Source: Vombatus ursinus (Eukaryota > Chordata > Mammalia > Diprotodontia > Vombatidae). Taken from it: DNA of 64,000 bases. The DNA lies in contig NW_020954701.1 in the NCBI RefSeq assembly GCF_900497805.2, positions 1,380,305 to 1,444,304 of the forward strand. The letters are read 5' to 3'. Under the pieces are notes generated by a model. The model was not told the origin of the DNA, did not search any database, and saw only the letters and a list, made by a program, of their open reading frames with translations. The position numbers were made by a program, and so were the translations under genes. This document shows positions 1-11,559 of this stretch, one piece after another. Each line of letters begins with the position of its first letter. The first letter of the stretch is position 1.

Positions 1-720
1 TGTTAGACTTCTTTCTACCTTAGAGGCAACCAAAACATTTCCCACAACCTCCTTCTTCTAGGGTGTTCTTTCTCCCCATTGATGTTTCTCAAGTCTGTTT
101 GGTATAGTTTTGAATTAATGTGGATTGTTTATTTTTTTCCTCTGTGCCACTTTGATTTTTTTGAATTGCCTTCACATTTTTGGCTTTCATTTTTAATTGT
201 TGATGAAGGCTATCAAGAATTTTTGACACCCTTTGTTTTCCAGGCTCCATTCCAGATTTTTTTTATCATTAATTGAGTGATAAATTGTTCAGGTTCTCTA
301 TTGGAAAACTCTTTATATGGTGTTGTAATATTACAGTATCTTTTTACAGGTCTGCAATAAAGCTGTTTTTGCCAAGGTGGTATTTTATGCCTCTTGTTAG
401 AAGTATCCCTATGTAGTTCCACCTTGCCATCTAAGGTCCTTATTGTGGCATTCTCCTATAATACCTGGCTACAATTAAAAAAATTCAGGAATTACCCTGG
501 CAAATACTGTGGGAAAATATTTTTGTTTACTATAGTTGTAACGGATAACAGCCTTTAAAAATTACTCTGCTTTGGTGAAGTTGGCTTGTTAGTATCTATT
601 AATTGGATTCATGCCACCAAACTCAAAAAGGACTTTCCAAAATTCCATTTTCCGTATTCCCATCTCCTTTTCAAAATCATTCATGACATGGGCATTATTT
701 TTGCCATCCATTTTATTATT
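1..720. other. Unassigned AT-rich sequence
   Basis: No repeat family or gene is recognised here. The sequence is T-rich on the plus strand with short open frames on both strands. One minus-strand frame (213-422, 69 residues, containing PPWQKQLYC) looks more protein-like than its surroundings, but no family was recognised and it has no splice or promoter context. Confidence 0.4.
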
Positions 721-724
721 GGAT

Positions 725-3350
725 AGCACTTCTGGAGTGAGTCTGTGAGTAAGTGTTTATTAAGCACCTTCTATGGGCCAAGCACTGTGCTAAGTGCTGG
801 GAATGACAAAAGATAGCTCTTGCTTCTCATGGGGGGAAAACATGCAAACGGCTGTGTGCAAATGAGATATACATGGGATAAATTGGAGATATCAATGGAG
901 GGAAGGTACAAGAATTAAAGGAGATCAGGAAATGCTTTTTTTTATACAGTGAAATTTTAGCTTGACTTGAAGGAAGCCACAGAAGCCAGAAAACAGAGAT
1001 GAGAAAGGACAGCATTTCAGGAATAAGGGACAGACAATGCCAATGCATAGAATGGAGAGCTAGATTATTTTGAGCAAAGCATGACAAAGAGACCAGTGTC
1101 ACTGAATTATAGAGTATGTGGAGGGTGAACAAGGTATAAGACAGGAAGGATGGTGCGGGGGGGTGGTCAGGTTATAAAGGGCTTTAAAAGCCAAACAAAG
1201 GATTTTATATTTAATCCTGGAGATGATAGGAAGTCACTAGAGTTTATTGAATCAGGGGTAACCTGGTTAGACCTGCACTTTAGTAAGGTCAGTTTGACTA
1301 AGGGGAGGATGTGCTGGCTGCATGAGAGACAAGGCAGGGAGATCATCATCTAGCAGGCTACTGAAGTAGTCTACATGTGAGATGATAAGGCATATCACTA
1401 GGGTGGCAGCAGTGTCAGAGGAGACAAGGAGGCATGTACAAGAGATATAATGGCAAAAAAAAGTCAAAAAACCCGAGACTCAACAACTGATTGGATGTGG
1501 GTGGCAAGAAAGAGAAGTCAAAGATAACATCTGGGTTGCAAGCATGGAAGGATCCTAATGCCCTAGAAAGTAACAGGGGAATAAAGTAGAGGGGAAAGCT
1601 AATGAGTCCAGTTTTGGATATAATGAGTTTGAGAGGTCAGCTGAACATCCAATTTGGAATGTCTAATAGGCAGCTGGAGATACGAGTCTGGAAGTTTGGA
1701 CTAGATAAATCTGAGAATCATGATTAAACAGATGATAATTGAATCCATATGAGCTTATGAAATCACCAAGTCAAACAGAATAGAGGAAGAAGAGAAGAGG
1801 GCCCAAGATAGAGCCCTCTGGGATAGCTACCATTAGCATATGTGATCTAAACAAAGATCCAGCAAAGAAGATTCAGGAGTGGTCAGACATGTAAGAACAC
1901 AACCAGGATAGAGTAGTGGGAGAAAAACCTAGAGAGTGCGAGGAAAGAGTGATTGACAGTGTTAGAGGCTGCAGAGATCAACAAAGATAAGGATTTTTCA
2001 AAGGCCATTTGATCTGGCAATTAAGAGATCTGGTAACTTTGGAGAAAACAATTTAAGTTGAAAGGTGAGGTCAGAAACCATATGGCAAAAAGCAAAGAAG
2101 AGAATAAGAAGGAAGGAAGTGGAAATATTGGTTGTAGATGACTTTCTCAAGGAGTTTAGCCACAAAAGGGAGGAGAGATATAAGATGGATCAAGTCTTAA
2201 CTTGATCAAAAACACCTTATTGTTTTTGAGAGTGGCGGAGACATAGGCATTAGGAAAAGAGCCAATAGACAGGGCAAAATTGAAGATAAGTGAGAGAGGG
2301 GGTCTGGTAGAGGGGGCAATATGTTGGAGAAGAAGGGCTGGAATCCATTCACTTGTGCATGTAGACAAATTGCCTTGGCAAGGAGAAGGGCTACCTCTTC
2401 GTGTGAGATGGGTGAAGGACGAGATAGGAGGCATCTGACTTATATGAGATGAGGAGAAGCAAAGTTCTCAGCTCATGGGGTGGGATGAAGTTTGAGGAGG
2501 AGTGAAAAGGCTTGGAAAAGCTACTATGATCAGTGGAATTGGGAAGTGAATTAGGAAAGTATCAAAGGATTGCTTTGCTGCAATTAGGGCCCAGTTGAGA
2601 TTTTGTAACAGATTTGTAGTGGATCCAGTCAACATGGTTTCATGATTTTCTCCAGCTTCATTCAGAAGCATCTGAGCAGGAGTGAAAACAGCAGATGGTA
2701 GGAGTAATCTAAGGCTACGGCTTGGCAGGGCAAGATTGGCAATAGGAAGGGCAAGAAATTTTGAGAGAAGAGTATAGTGTGGAACTACTTCAACAAGGGG
2801 TCAAGATGGGCAAGGGAGGAGAGTGTAGCCAGTGCAAGGGTGATGGTCTAGGAAAGAACTGAGGGTTTTAGGATTTGGAGGGAATGGGGAGGACAAAAAA
2901 TAAAGTTTGGGGTTCCAAGACAGAGAGAGAGGTAGAATGACAACAGATTGTGATCTGACAAGGGAATTTCAGAGTTCAAGAACATGGAAGTGGTATGTTT
3001 GTGGGTGATGGAAAGATCAAGGCTATGGCCATCTCTGGATGGGTGAGTGGGTTAAGAAGTAGGTCTTGGGAAATGAATAAGTTGCAGAACTGAAAGTTTA
3101 GGACGTTTGAAGGAATATCAATATATATGTTGAGTTCCCCTAATATGATAGCAGGAATTGGTAAGGAAAGAAAGATTGTGAGCCAAGCATTGACCTCATT
3201 GAGGGAGGAAAAAGAATATTTTTAATCTCGGTAGAATTTTGATTGAGTGATCAATATGGGTTGAGTGAACCTCAGAGGAAGGGAGTTACTGAATGATAGG
3301 GATAGGAGAGCCGAGAATTGACAATAGTGAGAGCAAGGAATATTCCAACT
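725..3350 (-). mobile_element. L2-clade LINE, long degraded copy
   Basis: The sequence reads as a LINE on the minus strand. Its 3' terminus lies at the left (gtgtttattaagcacc and cactgtgctaagtgctggg, the reverse complement of an L2-type end). Minus-strand translation gives PEGSILGPLLF near 1,790-1,822, matching the RT motif PQGSxLGPLLF, and GELNIYIDIPSN near 3,102-3,140, resembling the endonuclease GDFNI block. Both lie in the expected order (endonuclease upstream of RT). Many stops and frameshifts make it an old, dead copy. About 2.6 kb is retained, long for such an old element. Exact subfamily (L2 versus a related CR1-clade LINE) is not resolved. Confidence 0.75.
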
Positions 3351-3359
3351 CCTTCACTT

Positions 3360-3785
3360 GAATGAATGAAAGTGCAACCAGTGTTTGTTTTAAGGGTACA
3401 TTTTCACTGCCTTCAGGTTTTTCAGCTTTCCCTTCTAAAGATTTAAGTAACTCCTCAAATTCTGGCCTTATCTCATCTACTTTGAATTTAGGAATTTAAG
3501 TTATCTTATGATTACCCTGCCTTTATTGGCAATACGTTGGTGTGTAACTTGGAGCTGAGGATATTGTTAACAGAAGCTTTCTGGCACCAAAGCATTTCTA
3601 GCAGGTAGAGTATTGGTGTAGTTGATTTATTCTGATATATCTTTTCTTCCCATGGCACCAGAATGGAAAGGAGTGCTGCTCCTTCAGTTGTCCTCTATGT
3701 CTAGCTGATTATCATGATTGTTTTGTGTAGGGTCAGCTTTCAACACCCTATCTATCCCCTCCTTCTATCTTATTAGAGCCACAAG
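3360..3785. other. Unassigned sequence between LINE and SINE
   Basis: No recognised repeat or gene. It could be the upstream, more degraded part of the preceding LINE or unique DNA. Confidence 0.4.
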
Positions 3786-3794
3786 AACAATTAC

Positions 3795-4065
3795 AGCTTG
3801 TGGTGAAGTGGATAGGGTGCTGGACCTGGAGTCAGGAAGACCTGAATTCAAATCCAGCCTCAGATGCTTACTAGCTGTGTGATCCTGGGCAAATCATTTA
3901 ACCTCTGTTTGCTTCAGTTTCTTGAACTATTAAAAAATGGAGATAATAGTAACACCTGCCTCCCAGGATTGTTGTGAGGATCAAATGAGATAATATTTAT
4001 AAAAATGCTTAGCGCAGTGCCTGGCACAAGGAGAGTTCTATATAAATAGTTACTCCCTTCCTATT
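3795..4065 (+). mobile_element. CORE-SINE (MIR/MAR1-like), near full length
   Basis: A tRNA-like head (gtggatagggtgctggacct, then ttcaaatccagcctcag) is followed by the CORE segment ctagctgtgtgatcctgggc and a tail with ttgtgaggatcaaatgagat and gcagtgcctggcacaa. This head-core-tail order defines the CORE-SINE/MIR group. Confidence 0.85.
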
Positions 4066-4504
4066 CTTCTTTCCCCATCTCTACTATTACATTATATGGG
4101 CCAGGGTGCTATCCCAATCATGAACATCAACAGTCCAATTGGGTTACATTTCAAGGTTCCTTCCCAGCCCTCACAGATTCTGTAGTACAGAAAATCCTTG
4201 ATGTATGTCATCCTGACTAACATTCCCTTAGTTTGCTGTCTCCCTCAACTCTCCTTCCCATGGAGGATGGGTTGGTCTTTCAATTAGATAGTTAGGCTTT
4301 AGAATGCCATCTGTTTATCCATCTAGTCATTCATCCATTTTAAAGCAGCAATAACAAAAAGTCACATTTTAGGAATAATACTAAATCTTGCCATATACAA
4401 ATTGAGGGAACTCAGATTTATAATTTGTATTTGATGAATTGGAAAACAACTCTATTTTCTATTTTTCTACTAATGGTAAATCAGTAGCATCATTAAGTCA
4501 AAGA

Positions 4505-4640
4505 GTCTAAAGGCTACAAAGGACCTTAGGAGTCATCTAGTTTCCCATTTTGAGGCCCAGAGAGTTTGAGATTTTGTTGAGGTAACATAATTAATTCTGG
4601 TCTCCTGATGTCAAGCCTACTGCTCTTTTAACTATAACAT
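4505..4640 (-). mobile_element. SINE fragment, CORE body with CR1-like tail
   Basis: On the plus strand it reads aaaggaccttaggagtcatctag, then the reversed CORE portion ttttgaggcccagagag and the region before the tRNA head. This family, in which a MIR-like body carries an end resembling the CR1/L3 terminus, recurs through the window in both orientations. Confidence 0.6.
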
Positions 4641-5689
4641 CACATTAATATATTCAAAATCTCTAAGTTATACAATTGCTCCAGAATTCTGAATACTGTA
4701 GTAGCTAGAGGATAGAACAGAAACACAAAACACTTGAATTATGATTTTCTAATCAATAATACCGTATTATCTCAAGAAAGACATCCTTGGGACTAGACCT
4801 TCCCTGGGCTGTTCCAATCAAAACCCAGCCCTCTAGAATAGACTTGTCATTAAGGGTTGGGGAGAGAAGCATATCAATGATCAATACTTCTCCAAAACAT
4901 TCACTTAATATCAGGGTCATCACGTCAGAAAAATGGAATAACCAGTTAATCCTGCACTTGTAGCTATCTTGTATTTAGTCCAACCCCAATACCCCAAAGT
5001 CAGTTTCTACTCCTTCTTTCTTCTCTTGGGTTGCATAATAACTAAGGTCTCTTCTGGCTCTAGTATTTTACAATGTTATGATTCTACTTTGACCTAGATT
5101 ATGCTCAGGACCTAAGTCACTAGTTTAGGGTACCACATGAAGTTGTTTTAACTACTCTTTATTGAATTACTATAGTAATATACTTCTCTATGAACAAACA
5201 TTACCAGGTATTTAGAACCTACGGTAAACAGAACCAACTGTTTACATGTTGAAGCATATGGGTAGCCAGTCAGTAGTGTTGGAACAAGAGCCAGAAAGAG
5301 ATGTTCATTGAGTATGTTATAGTCAATGGAATTTCTTCCGAAATGTGATTATAGGCAAGATATTAAGAAAACTGTTAGGATTTAGGATTTGGGAGCTGTG
5401 GAGCAAGGAGAAAAAATGCTCAGTGATTATAGCAAATGGGAAATAAGATGAGCCTAATTTGTTAATCTTGGGCATATCTCAGAACCTTCCTGTATCTTAC
5501 CTCAGAAATTATTATCGTATTATGTGTTTGTACTTAATGTGGGTATTTAGGGTCACTGCACATCAATCTATAATGGGACCAAAAAAGGTCCAGAGAAAGA
5601 CAGCTAAAGTGTAAGGTAAAAGAAGGTATAGACTAAAAAGATTATGATTCTTTAGTATAAAAAGATGGAGGCTGAAATGAAAGTCAATG
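4641..5689. other. Unassigned, mostly unique AT-rich DNA
   Basis: No open frame, RNA gene or repeat family is recognised in this 1-kb stretch. Confidence 0.4.
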
Positions 5690-6547
5690 AAATCAAGATA
5701 GTAGAGTTGGAAAGGACTTTAAAATTCAGCTAGTATAAGCTTTCATCCAATTCAGAAATCTCTTATGGATCATCTCTAAAAGATGGTCACCCAAACCTCT
5801 GCTTGAATGTTTTCAGTGATTGGAAACTCACTCATTGAGACATCATGTTCCAGTTTTGGACATCTCTTTGTCTAAATGTTCTTTCTTAAGTTGAGATGAA
5901 AGCCAAATTTGTTTAACTTCTTATCGATTCTAGTTCTGACACAGATCAAATCTATTAACTCTTTTACCTTCTAGTCCTTTAAATACCTGAATATGAATAT
6001 TGCATCTTCCCCTTTAATATTCTTTTCTCTAGGTTAGATAATAAGAATTCACTTCTGGAGGTGAAGAATTAATCTGACCTCTGCGTGCCAGAAGAACTAG
6101 TGACTTAATGCTGATTGAGCAGGATTTCTTAAAGCCATTAATGTGGTTCCCTGGGCAATTTGTGTAGACAGCTAGAGGAGCTCTTAACAATTTTCAACTC
6201 CCATCCCTGACTTTTCTGCTTCTGACTCAGACCCTTAGATTTATCCATTTTCAGCTGTTACTCATTTGATGTGGTTTATAGAGTCTTCAACTTCATGGTT
6301 AGTTTCTTCTGGGACCAGGCCAGTTTTTCAGTCCCCTTCTTAATATACGAAGCACAAATGAACACGATACCCTAGATACGGTGTGAACTGTATGGAGTAC
6401 AGTGGGGTAATTATTGGGGACCAGTATACTTCTCTTGATTTTTAGGCCTGACCTGTGATTTTATGAGTAGGGAATTCTTCATGAGGAAATACCATATGTC
6501 AGATTAGCAGGCATTTTGCAGCTTAGAGAGTTAATGCATATTAACTT

Positions 6548-6583
<36 letters not shown>
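6548..6583. repeat. (GT)n microsatellite
   Basis: About 16 uninterrupted GT units directly after ttaacttcct. Confidence 0.97.
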
Positions 6584-6824
6584 TGTGCTTATCCCAAAGT
6601 TTTTTCATGTGAATTTCTGCCATCATCTATTTTCTCATCCATACTGTAATTGTACAATTGAAGTTTTTAACCTAAATTCAATGTATTATATTTATCTTTC
6701 ATTTTATCTCATTGGTCTTAGATCAGAATTCCAAGCTATTCAGATCATTATATATTTGGTTTCTGGTGTCTCCCCTTCCTGCCTTTGTCATGTGCTATTT
6801 TGATAAGGGGACCTTTTCTGTGGA

Positions 6825-6935
6825 GTGGAAAGAACATTGTTCTGGGAGTTAAGAAACCTGGCTTCTAGTCCCATCCCTGTTATTAATGATTTTATGACCT
6901 TGGGCAAATCACTTCATTACTCTGGCTCTTATTTT
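6825..6935 (+). mobile_element. MIR-like SINE head fragment
   Basis: Reads gtggagtggaaagaacattg, then ggagttaagaaacctggctt and gaccttgggcaaatcactt, the MIR head and CORE. It lies inside the CR1/L3 LINE and therefore arrived later. Confidence 0.7.
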
Positions 6936-7643
6936 GGCAAAATTCTGTGAAAAATACAACTTAGTAATTTTCTGTTGTAATCTCTGTCTTCAAGCCATTG
7001 ATTAAAAATGTTGAGTAAGATAGGACAAAACTATCATGCTCTGTGAGTGAGCTCTTCACCAGGTTGACATGAGGCCGTTAATCAACACTTTTGGGATGTG
7101 GTCAGTTAACCGATTGTGTATCCATCTGACAGCCCTATCATGAAGTAACCTGATAGGGTGAATTTGGATTAAATTCACCACATCTTGACATACCACAGCT
7201 AAGGGTGGGAGGTGGAAGGGCAGGCAGGCACCTGTTGAAGAAGAAGTAACTTTAGGTAGGACCAATAATGGGATGCATTAATTTACTTTGCAGATGGTGA
7301 ACATAGCTAATTCCTCCAATCAGTGGTACAGAAAGAAAAACGTAAATAGCATTAAGAAGAGGGGAGAGTCAATAACTTTATGAATGATAAGTCATAATGC
7401 AATCAGGGGAAAGTAGTGGTGTGGTTTGGGAAGTCATTCATTACCTTTGGAGATTGCCATTGTAAAGGACAAATATTCTTCTATAAGCTATCATTTTGTC
7501 GCCATTGTCAAAGATGGAATGTAGGGTTGGATAGTCCATAGATACAGCATGATGGTTTTCAAGTTTCTTCCTAGATTCTCAGGAACTACAGGAAAGAAAT
7601 GGCGCTGAATTGCTTGAGCACTCTCTTTAAAATTATCTATAAA

Positions 7644-7921
7644 GATGAGTGTAGTGATGTATGCCTGTAATCCCTGCTACTGGGAGACTTCAATAAAGCT
7701 AGTGGATTCCTTGAACTCCTGAGGCACAATAGAGATAAAAATGATCAAGTATCTTAAGACTGGTACCAATATAGTGAGCTCCAAGCACCAGGGGATCACA
7801 ATGCTATATAGGTAGGGGCAAACTGTCCTAGGATGGAAATGGAGCAGGACAAAGATTCCATGCTGATCAACACTGGGATTGGGCCCATGAATGGCCTGTG
7901 CAAGATAGAGATACCTAGTTT
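7644..7921 (+). pseudogene. 7SL (SRP) RNA pseudogene, near full length
   Basis: The 278-nt segment is colinear with 7SL RNA, the RNA scaffold of the signal recognition particle. The 5' Alu domain is seen as tgcctgtaatccctgctact and gaactcctgaggc, the S domain as accaatatagtgagctcc, and the 3' part as ggaaatggagcaggacaaag and catgctgatcaacactggga. The S domain is present, so this is a 7SL copy and not an Alu/B1-type SINE. It has many substitutions and a small deletion near the 3' Alu half (the cactgcactccagcctgg part is missing). A simple purine repeat follows where an A-tail would be. The copy is a dead retroposed pseudogene. Confidence 0.88.
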
Positions 7922-8121
7922 CAGAGAGAGAGAGAGAAACAGAGATAGATAGATAGATAGATAGAGAGAGAGAAACAGAGAGAGACAGAGACAGAGACAG
8001 AGAGACACAGACAGAGAGACAGAGAAAGAAGAGAAACAGAGAGACAGAGAAGAAAAAGGTAGAAGGAAAGAAAGGAAGGAAGGAAGGAAAGAAGGAATAA
8101 AGGAAGAAAGAAAGAAAGATG
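7921..8121. repeat. Purine microsatellite (GA, GATA, GACA, GAAA mix)
   Basis: About 200 bp of nearly pure purine on the plus strand, with blocks of gaga, gata, gacaga and gaaagaag. It starts exactly at the 3' end of the 7SL pseudogene, so it probably grew from that element's A-rich tail. Confidence 0.95.
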
Positions 8122-8135
8122 AAAACCATTAATGG

Positions 8136-8330
8136 GAAATATTTTTAACCTTTTTGTGTGTGTCATGGACTCCTTTGGCAGTCCAGTGCATTATATGAAC
8201 CTCTGCTAAAAATAATGGTTTCAAACGTATACAATAAAATACATAGGACTGCAAAGGAAACTAATTATATTGAAATACAGTTATACAAATATTTTAAAAG
8301 TTTACCTATACTCCAGGCTAAGAACTTTTG
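8136..8330. mobile_element. Short hAT-like DNA transposon (MITE), family B
   Basis: One end reads ttaacctttttgtgtgtgtc and the other ccaggctaagaacttttg, degenerate inverted repeats of the type ttaacct...aggttaagaacccc. The interior (ggactcctttggcagtcc, tgcaaaggaaactaattat) matches, in reverse orientation, the better preserved copy at 62,619-62,841. Confidence 0.7.
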
Positions 8331-9235
8331 ATTTATGTTTTCTCATCCAGGGGAATTTCAGATATGAATCTGTATTTTCAAATCAGCAAAAAGCTAGATA
8401 TGATGAGTTGAATTGAATTTTTCAACAGGTTGAACAGGTTGAACTTCTGGTTTGGAAGGACATGATTGAGAACCATGTTTATTTTTGAATATTCTGCATA
8501 GCACATTCTTTAGTTAAGGAATATTTAGAGTGTACAGTTGCTAAAGGCAGAACTTGACCCAATTTATGCTATTATTTTCAAAGTAATGTCCTAAAAATGA
8601 AAATTGAAAAAAGTCTCCATTGTGCCATTGTACATGTGGGTGCAGAAGTGGGTGATCCTCTCTGAAAAGAGAATCTGGTTCTCAAACTGTGATTTGAGTG
8701 TGACTTTCCATTTGAATGAATGCTATGCTCCAGTTTTGGAAGATGAGTACCTTTGTTAGCGGTAGGCTTTCTGAGGGCTGTGATGACCTTGGACGATGAC
8801 TTTGAATGACTCAGTGCTGTGTGCTTTTACTAGCCCTTTACACCATTGTGTTTTGATGCCGTGTTTTGAAAGAAACATTTTGGCTAAATGTGATGATGAG
8901 TTTTTAGCTGCCTGTGACTCCATTTTGTGCATCATTGTACCTTAAATAGAGGATTCGTGTATTTTCTCTTTAACAAGTGTGACATTTCCCTTCTGCTTTT
9001 GGTCTCAAGTTTTCTTTTTCAAAATCCCCCTGATTCTGTTACCATGGAAAAGTCAAAGTGTTGTTAGGAAGAGATTTACTGGGATCCTAAGAATTCTGGA
9101 GGACCAACTTAAAAATATTTTAAACAAAAATTTAAAACAAAAATATTTTTATACAGAATTTCCCAAAACACAACTCCTAATGATAATTAGAAAAGAGAGA
9201 AATACCTCACCATTCTGAAATACATCCCCATATTT
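8331..9235. other. Unique sequence, no gene recognised
   Basis: A 0.9-kb repeat-poor block. The 8,640-8,960 part is slightly less AT-rich than its surroundings and keeps a few CpGs. No splice-bounded open frame was found. Confidence 0.4.
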
Positions 9236-9570
9236 CCTACCTCATGCCAAACCCTATGTCTAAATGGCCACTCCTTTTGTCCCTCTCCCCCATTTTTCAA
9301 GAACTCACTCCAGTGTCACATTCTCCATGAAGCTGATCCTCTGAGTGCAAAGTATTCATTTCTTTTATGGGCCTATCATGGCCTCCTTTAGGGTACCTTT
9401 CTTAGGCACTAATATTCTATTCTGAATTATACTCGTTTGTGCCTGAAACTCATATTACTACTAAAATGTAATCTCCTTTCAAGTGAGAGTGGCATCTTAT
9501 TCATCTTAGTACTCCTTAATATGGTTAATAGTAATTAATGAATATTGAATTCCTTCTGCCATATATCTGC
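9236..9570 (+). mobile_element. L2-type LINE 3' end, weak
   Basis: The order cactccttttgtccctctcc, ctccatgaagctgatcctct, then a degraded tail ending near aatgaatattgaat follows the layout of other L2 3' ends here. Divergence is high. Confidence 0.45.
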
Positions 9571-9671
9571 TTTGAAGTGATTCAGTTCAAAAAGCTCTTT
9601 GTGGGCAAAGTGTATTTCATTTTTTTTATTTTTGTTCTCAACATTTAGCACTGCTTCTCAGATAAAATGAA

Positions 9672-9780
9672 TATTGATTGATTAATCAAGTACTTATACT
9701 TAATATATGTGAAGCATTTCACGGTATTAAGACAAGAATGAAAACAGTGCCTGGCCTCAGGGAGCTAGTCTTAAAGTTTG
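9672..9780 (-). mobile_element. L2-type LINE 3' end fragment
   Basis: gattgattaatcaagtactt, aagcatttcacgg and agtgcctggcctcagggagc are reverse-orientation L2-end signatures. A weaker similar fragment lies at 10,040-10,150. Confidence 0.5.
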
Positions 9781-10429
9781 TCTTTGAATCACCATAACTT
9801 TTGACTGCTCACAAAAGTTCCACTACTGTTTCTTATACTTTTAAGTATAACAGTTTTGTGACTTCTGAGGACAGTGAGCACCAAAATCATATAGTTTTCA
9901 TAAAAACTCTCATTTTTCTCCAGATTCCATAGAGGCCTAGCCTAATTTCTTTTAGGCTGGGAGGCCTTGAGGGTCGTACTAAGTTAAATGCCTGATCCAG
10001 AGCTAAACACTAGCGATGATGAGGCAGGGACATGGTCAAAGCAAGCCATGAGCACCAACTGTGTACAGAAAATATTACCAGGTGCTGTGAGATGCAAAGA
10101 AGATGGTAGATAATATCATATCCCACAAAGAACTCATAATCTTACCAAATGAATGAAACACACATGGAACAAGTCTGAAGAATACATACATAGAAAATTG
10201 GCAAATTAATAGATGTGTGAGAAACTTCACACATAATAAGTATTTATGAAAATTAATTTTTTCAGACTTCTGTGAAAGTTAGTATTTGTGTTCATTAAAA
10301 TATCTCTGATTTCACTATTGTCACTAGTCTTTCCACTGAGGGAGCTCACAATTTAACTTCTTCCCTCTCCACTTCTGTCTTCCTAGGCTATTGTCTTTAG
10401 CCAAAAAAATGCGTTAGCTACCCAGTTAG

Positions 10430-11040
10430 TTAATAAATATTTATTGAGTGCCTTCTATGTGCTAAGTGCTTGAGATAAAAAAAAAAGACAAAAGTCAATC
10501 CTTTGCTCTCAAGGAGGTCACAGTCTAATGTGGGAGATGGCATGCAAACAACTATGTACAAATGAGAAATAGACAGGGTAAATATGAAATAATCAACAGA
10601 GGGAGGGCACTAATAATAATAATAGTAATGATAACTAACATTTATATAGCACTTACTATATGTCAGGCATTGTGCTAAGAGCTTTACCATTGTGCTAAGA
10701 GCTTTACCATTATTTGATTCTCACAACAACCCTGGGAGGTAAGGTGCTATTATTATCCCCATTTTACAGATGAGGAAACTGAGGCAAGGAGCAGTTAAGT
10801 GACTCACTCAGTATCATGCAACTAGGGAGAGTCTGAGGTTGGATTTGAACCCAGGTCTTCCTGACTGCAGGTTCAGAGCTCCATCCACTATGCTGCCTAT
10901 GGAGTTTGGGGAAGGCTTCCTATAGAAGGTGGCCATCCTTCTGGTGATAGGTATCTCCATATGTAGGCAGGCTGGTCGTGAGATGACAGACATAAAATCC
11001 ATTTCTAGAATTGTGATGAACACCTTCTAAGACCTGTCAG
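10430..11040 (-). mobile_element. L2-type LINE 3' end, split by a MIR
   Basis: Left part: taataaatatttattgagtg, ttctatgtgctaagtgcttg, tcaaggaggtcacagtctaa. Right part (from about 10,904) resumes with ggaaggcttcctatagaagg. The two flanks join into one element around the MIR at 10,611-10,903, so the MIR is younger. Confidence 0.75.
10611..10903 (-). mobile_element. MIR/CORE-SINE nested in L2
   Basis: Reverse-orientation CORE-SINE: aacatttatatagcactt, ctcacaacaaccctgggagg, ccattttacagatgagg, ttgaacccaggtcttcctg. It contains an exact 20-bp tandem duplication (10,668-10,687 and 10,688-10,707, unit cattgtgctaagagctttac). Confidence 0.9.
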
Positions 11041-11149
11041 AATTCATATTCCACTAGCATAGCCTTGTAGAGGGGTCACCTCCACTCTCCTTCATGATGA
11101 GATAATGCAGGAGAAGTTTGAAAACTACGCTAATGAAAATGTTCCATAT

Positions 11150-11290
11150 AATAAAAATGATAATGATGATAATAACCAGCTTTGGTCGCAAAGGACAGTA
11201 CTGTAATATGTCATCTCATTTGGTCTTCACAGCAACCCTATGAAGTAGATGCTATTATTATCCTCATTTTACAGAGGAAGAGACTAATCT
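11150..11290 (-). mobile_element. MIR/CORE-SINE fragment
   Basis: Reverse CORE-SINE tail and body: cttcacagcaaccctatg, attatcctcattttacagag. It is cut short where the next MIR begins. Confidence 0.75.
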
Positions 11291-11299
11291 GAAAGAGGG

Positions 11300-11545
11300 C
11301 TAGGGAAGGAAATAAGCATTTATTAAGTACCTATTATGTGCCAGGCTTTACAAATATTATCTTATTTAATCCTTACAACAGCCCTGTAAGGTAGATGCTA
11401 TTATTATTCTGATTTATAGTTCAGGAAACAGAGTCAAAGAGAGTTTAAGTGATTAGCCTAGGATCACACAGCTAGTAAGTGTCTGGAGTGAGGTTTGAAT
11501 TCAGGTGTTCTTGACCCCAAGTCCAGTGCGCTTACTCCTCTCTGC
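11300..11545 (-). mobile_element. MIR/CORE-SINE
   Basis: Complete reverse order: aagcatttattaagtacct, ccttacaacagccctgtaag, ggatcacacagctagtaag, ttgaattcaggtgttcttg. Confidence 0.85.
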
Positions 11546-11559
11546 CCACTCCTGCTTCC

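Larger units (their letters stand above)
5690..7265 (-). mobile_element. CR1/L3-type LINE, 3' portion
   Basis: The minus-strand 3' end lies at the left (tagagttggaaaggactt followed by a degraded tccaattcag...gttttcagtgattgg segment), typical of CR1 ends read in reverse. The segment at 7,056-7,265 reads in reverse as the end of the CR1 RT region. The copy is interrupted by a GT microsatellite (6,548-6,583) and a MIR head fragment. It is old and heavily diverged; identity rests on order and short matches. Confidence 0.6.

Noticed and set aside
725-3350. Host gene with scattered open frames on the minus strand
   Set aside because: The readable blocks are LINE endonuclease and RT motifs in order, ending in an L2-type terminus.
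7643-7922. Alu- or B1-like SINE
   Set aside because: The S domain of 7SL is present in the middle; Alu and B1 lack it. The element is a 7SL pseudogene.
7677-8129. 150-codon minus-strand frame rich in Ser/Leu/Phe
   Set aside because: It is a translation of the purine microsatellite joined to the 7SL pseudogene.
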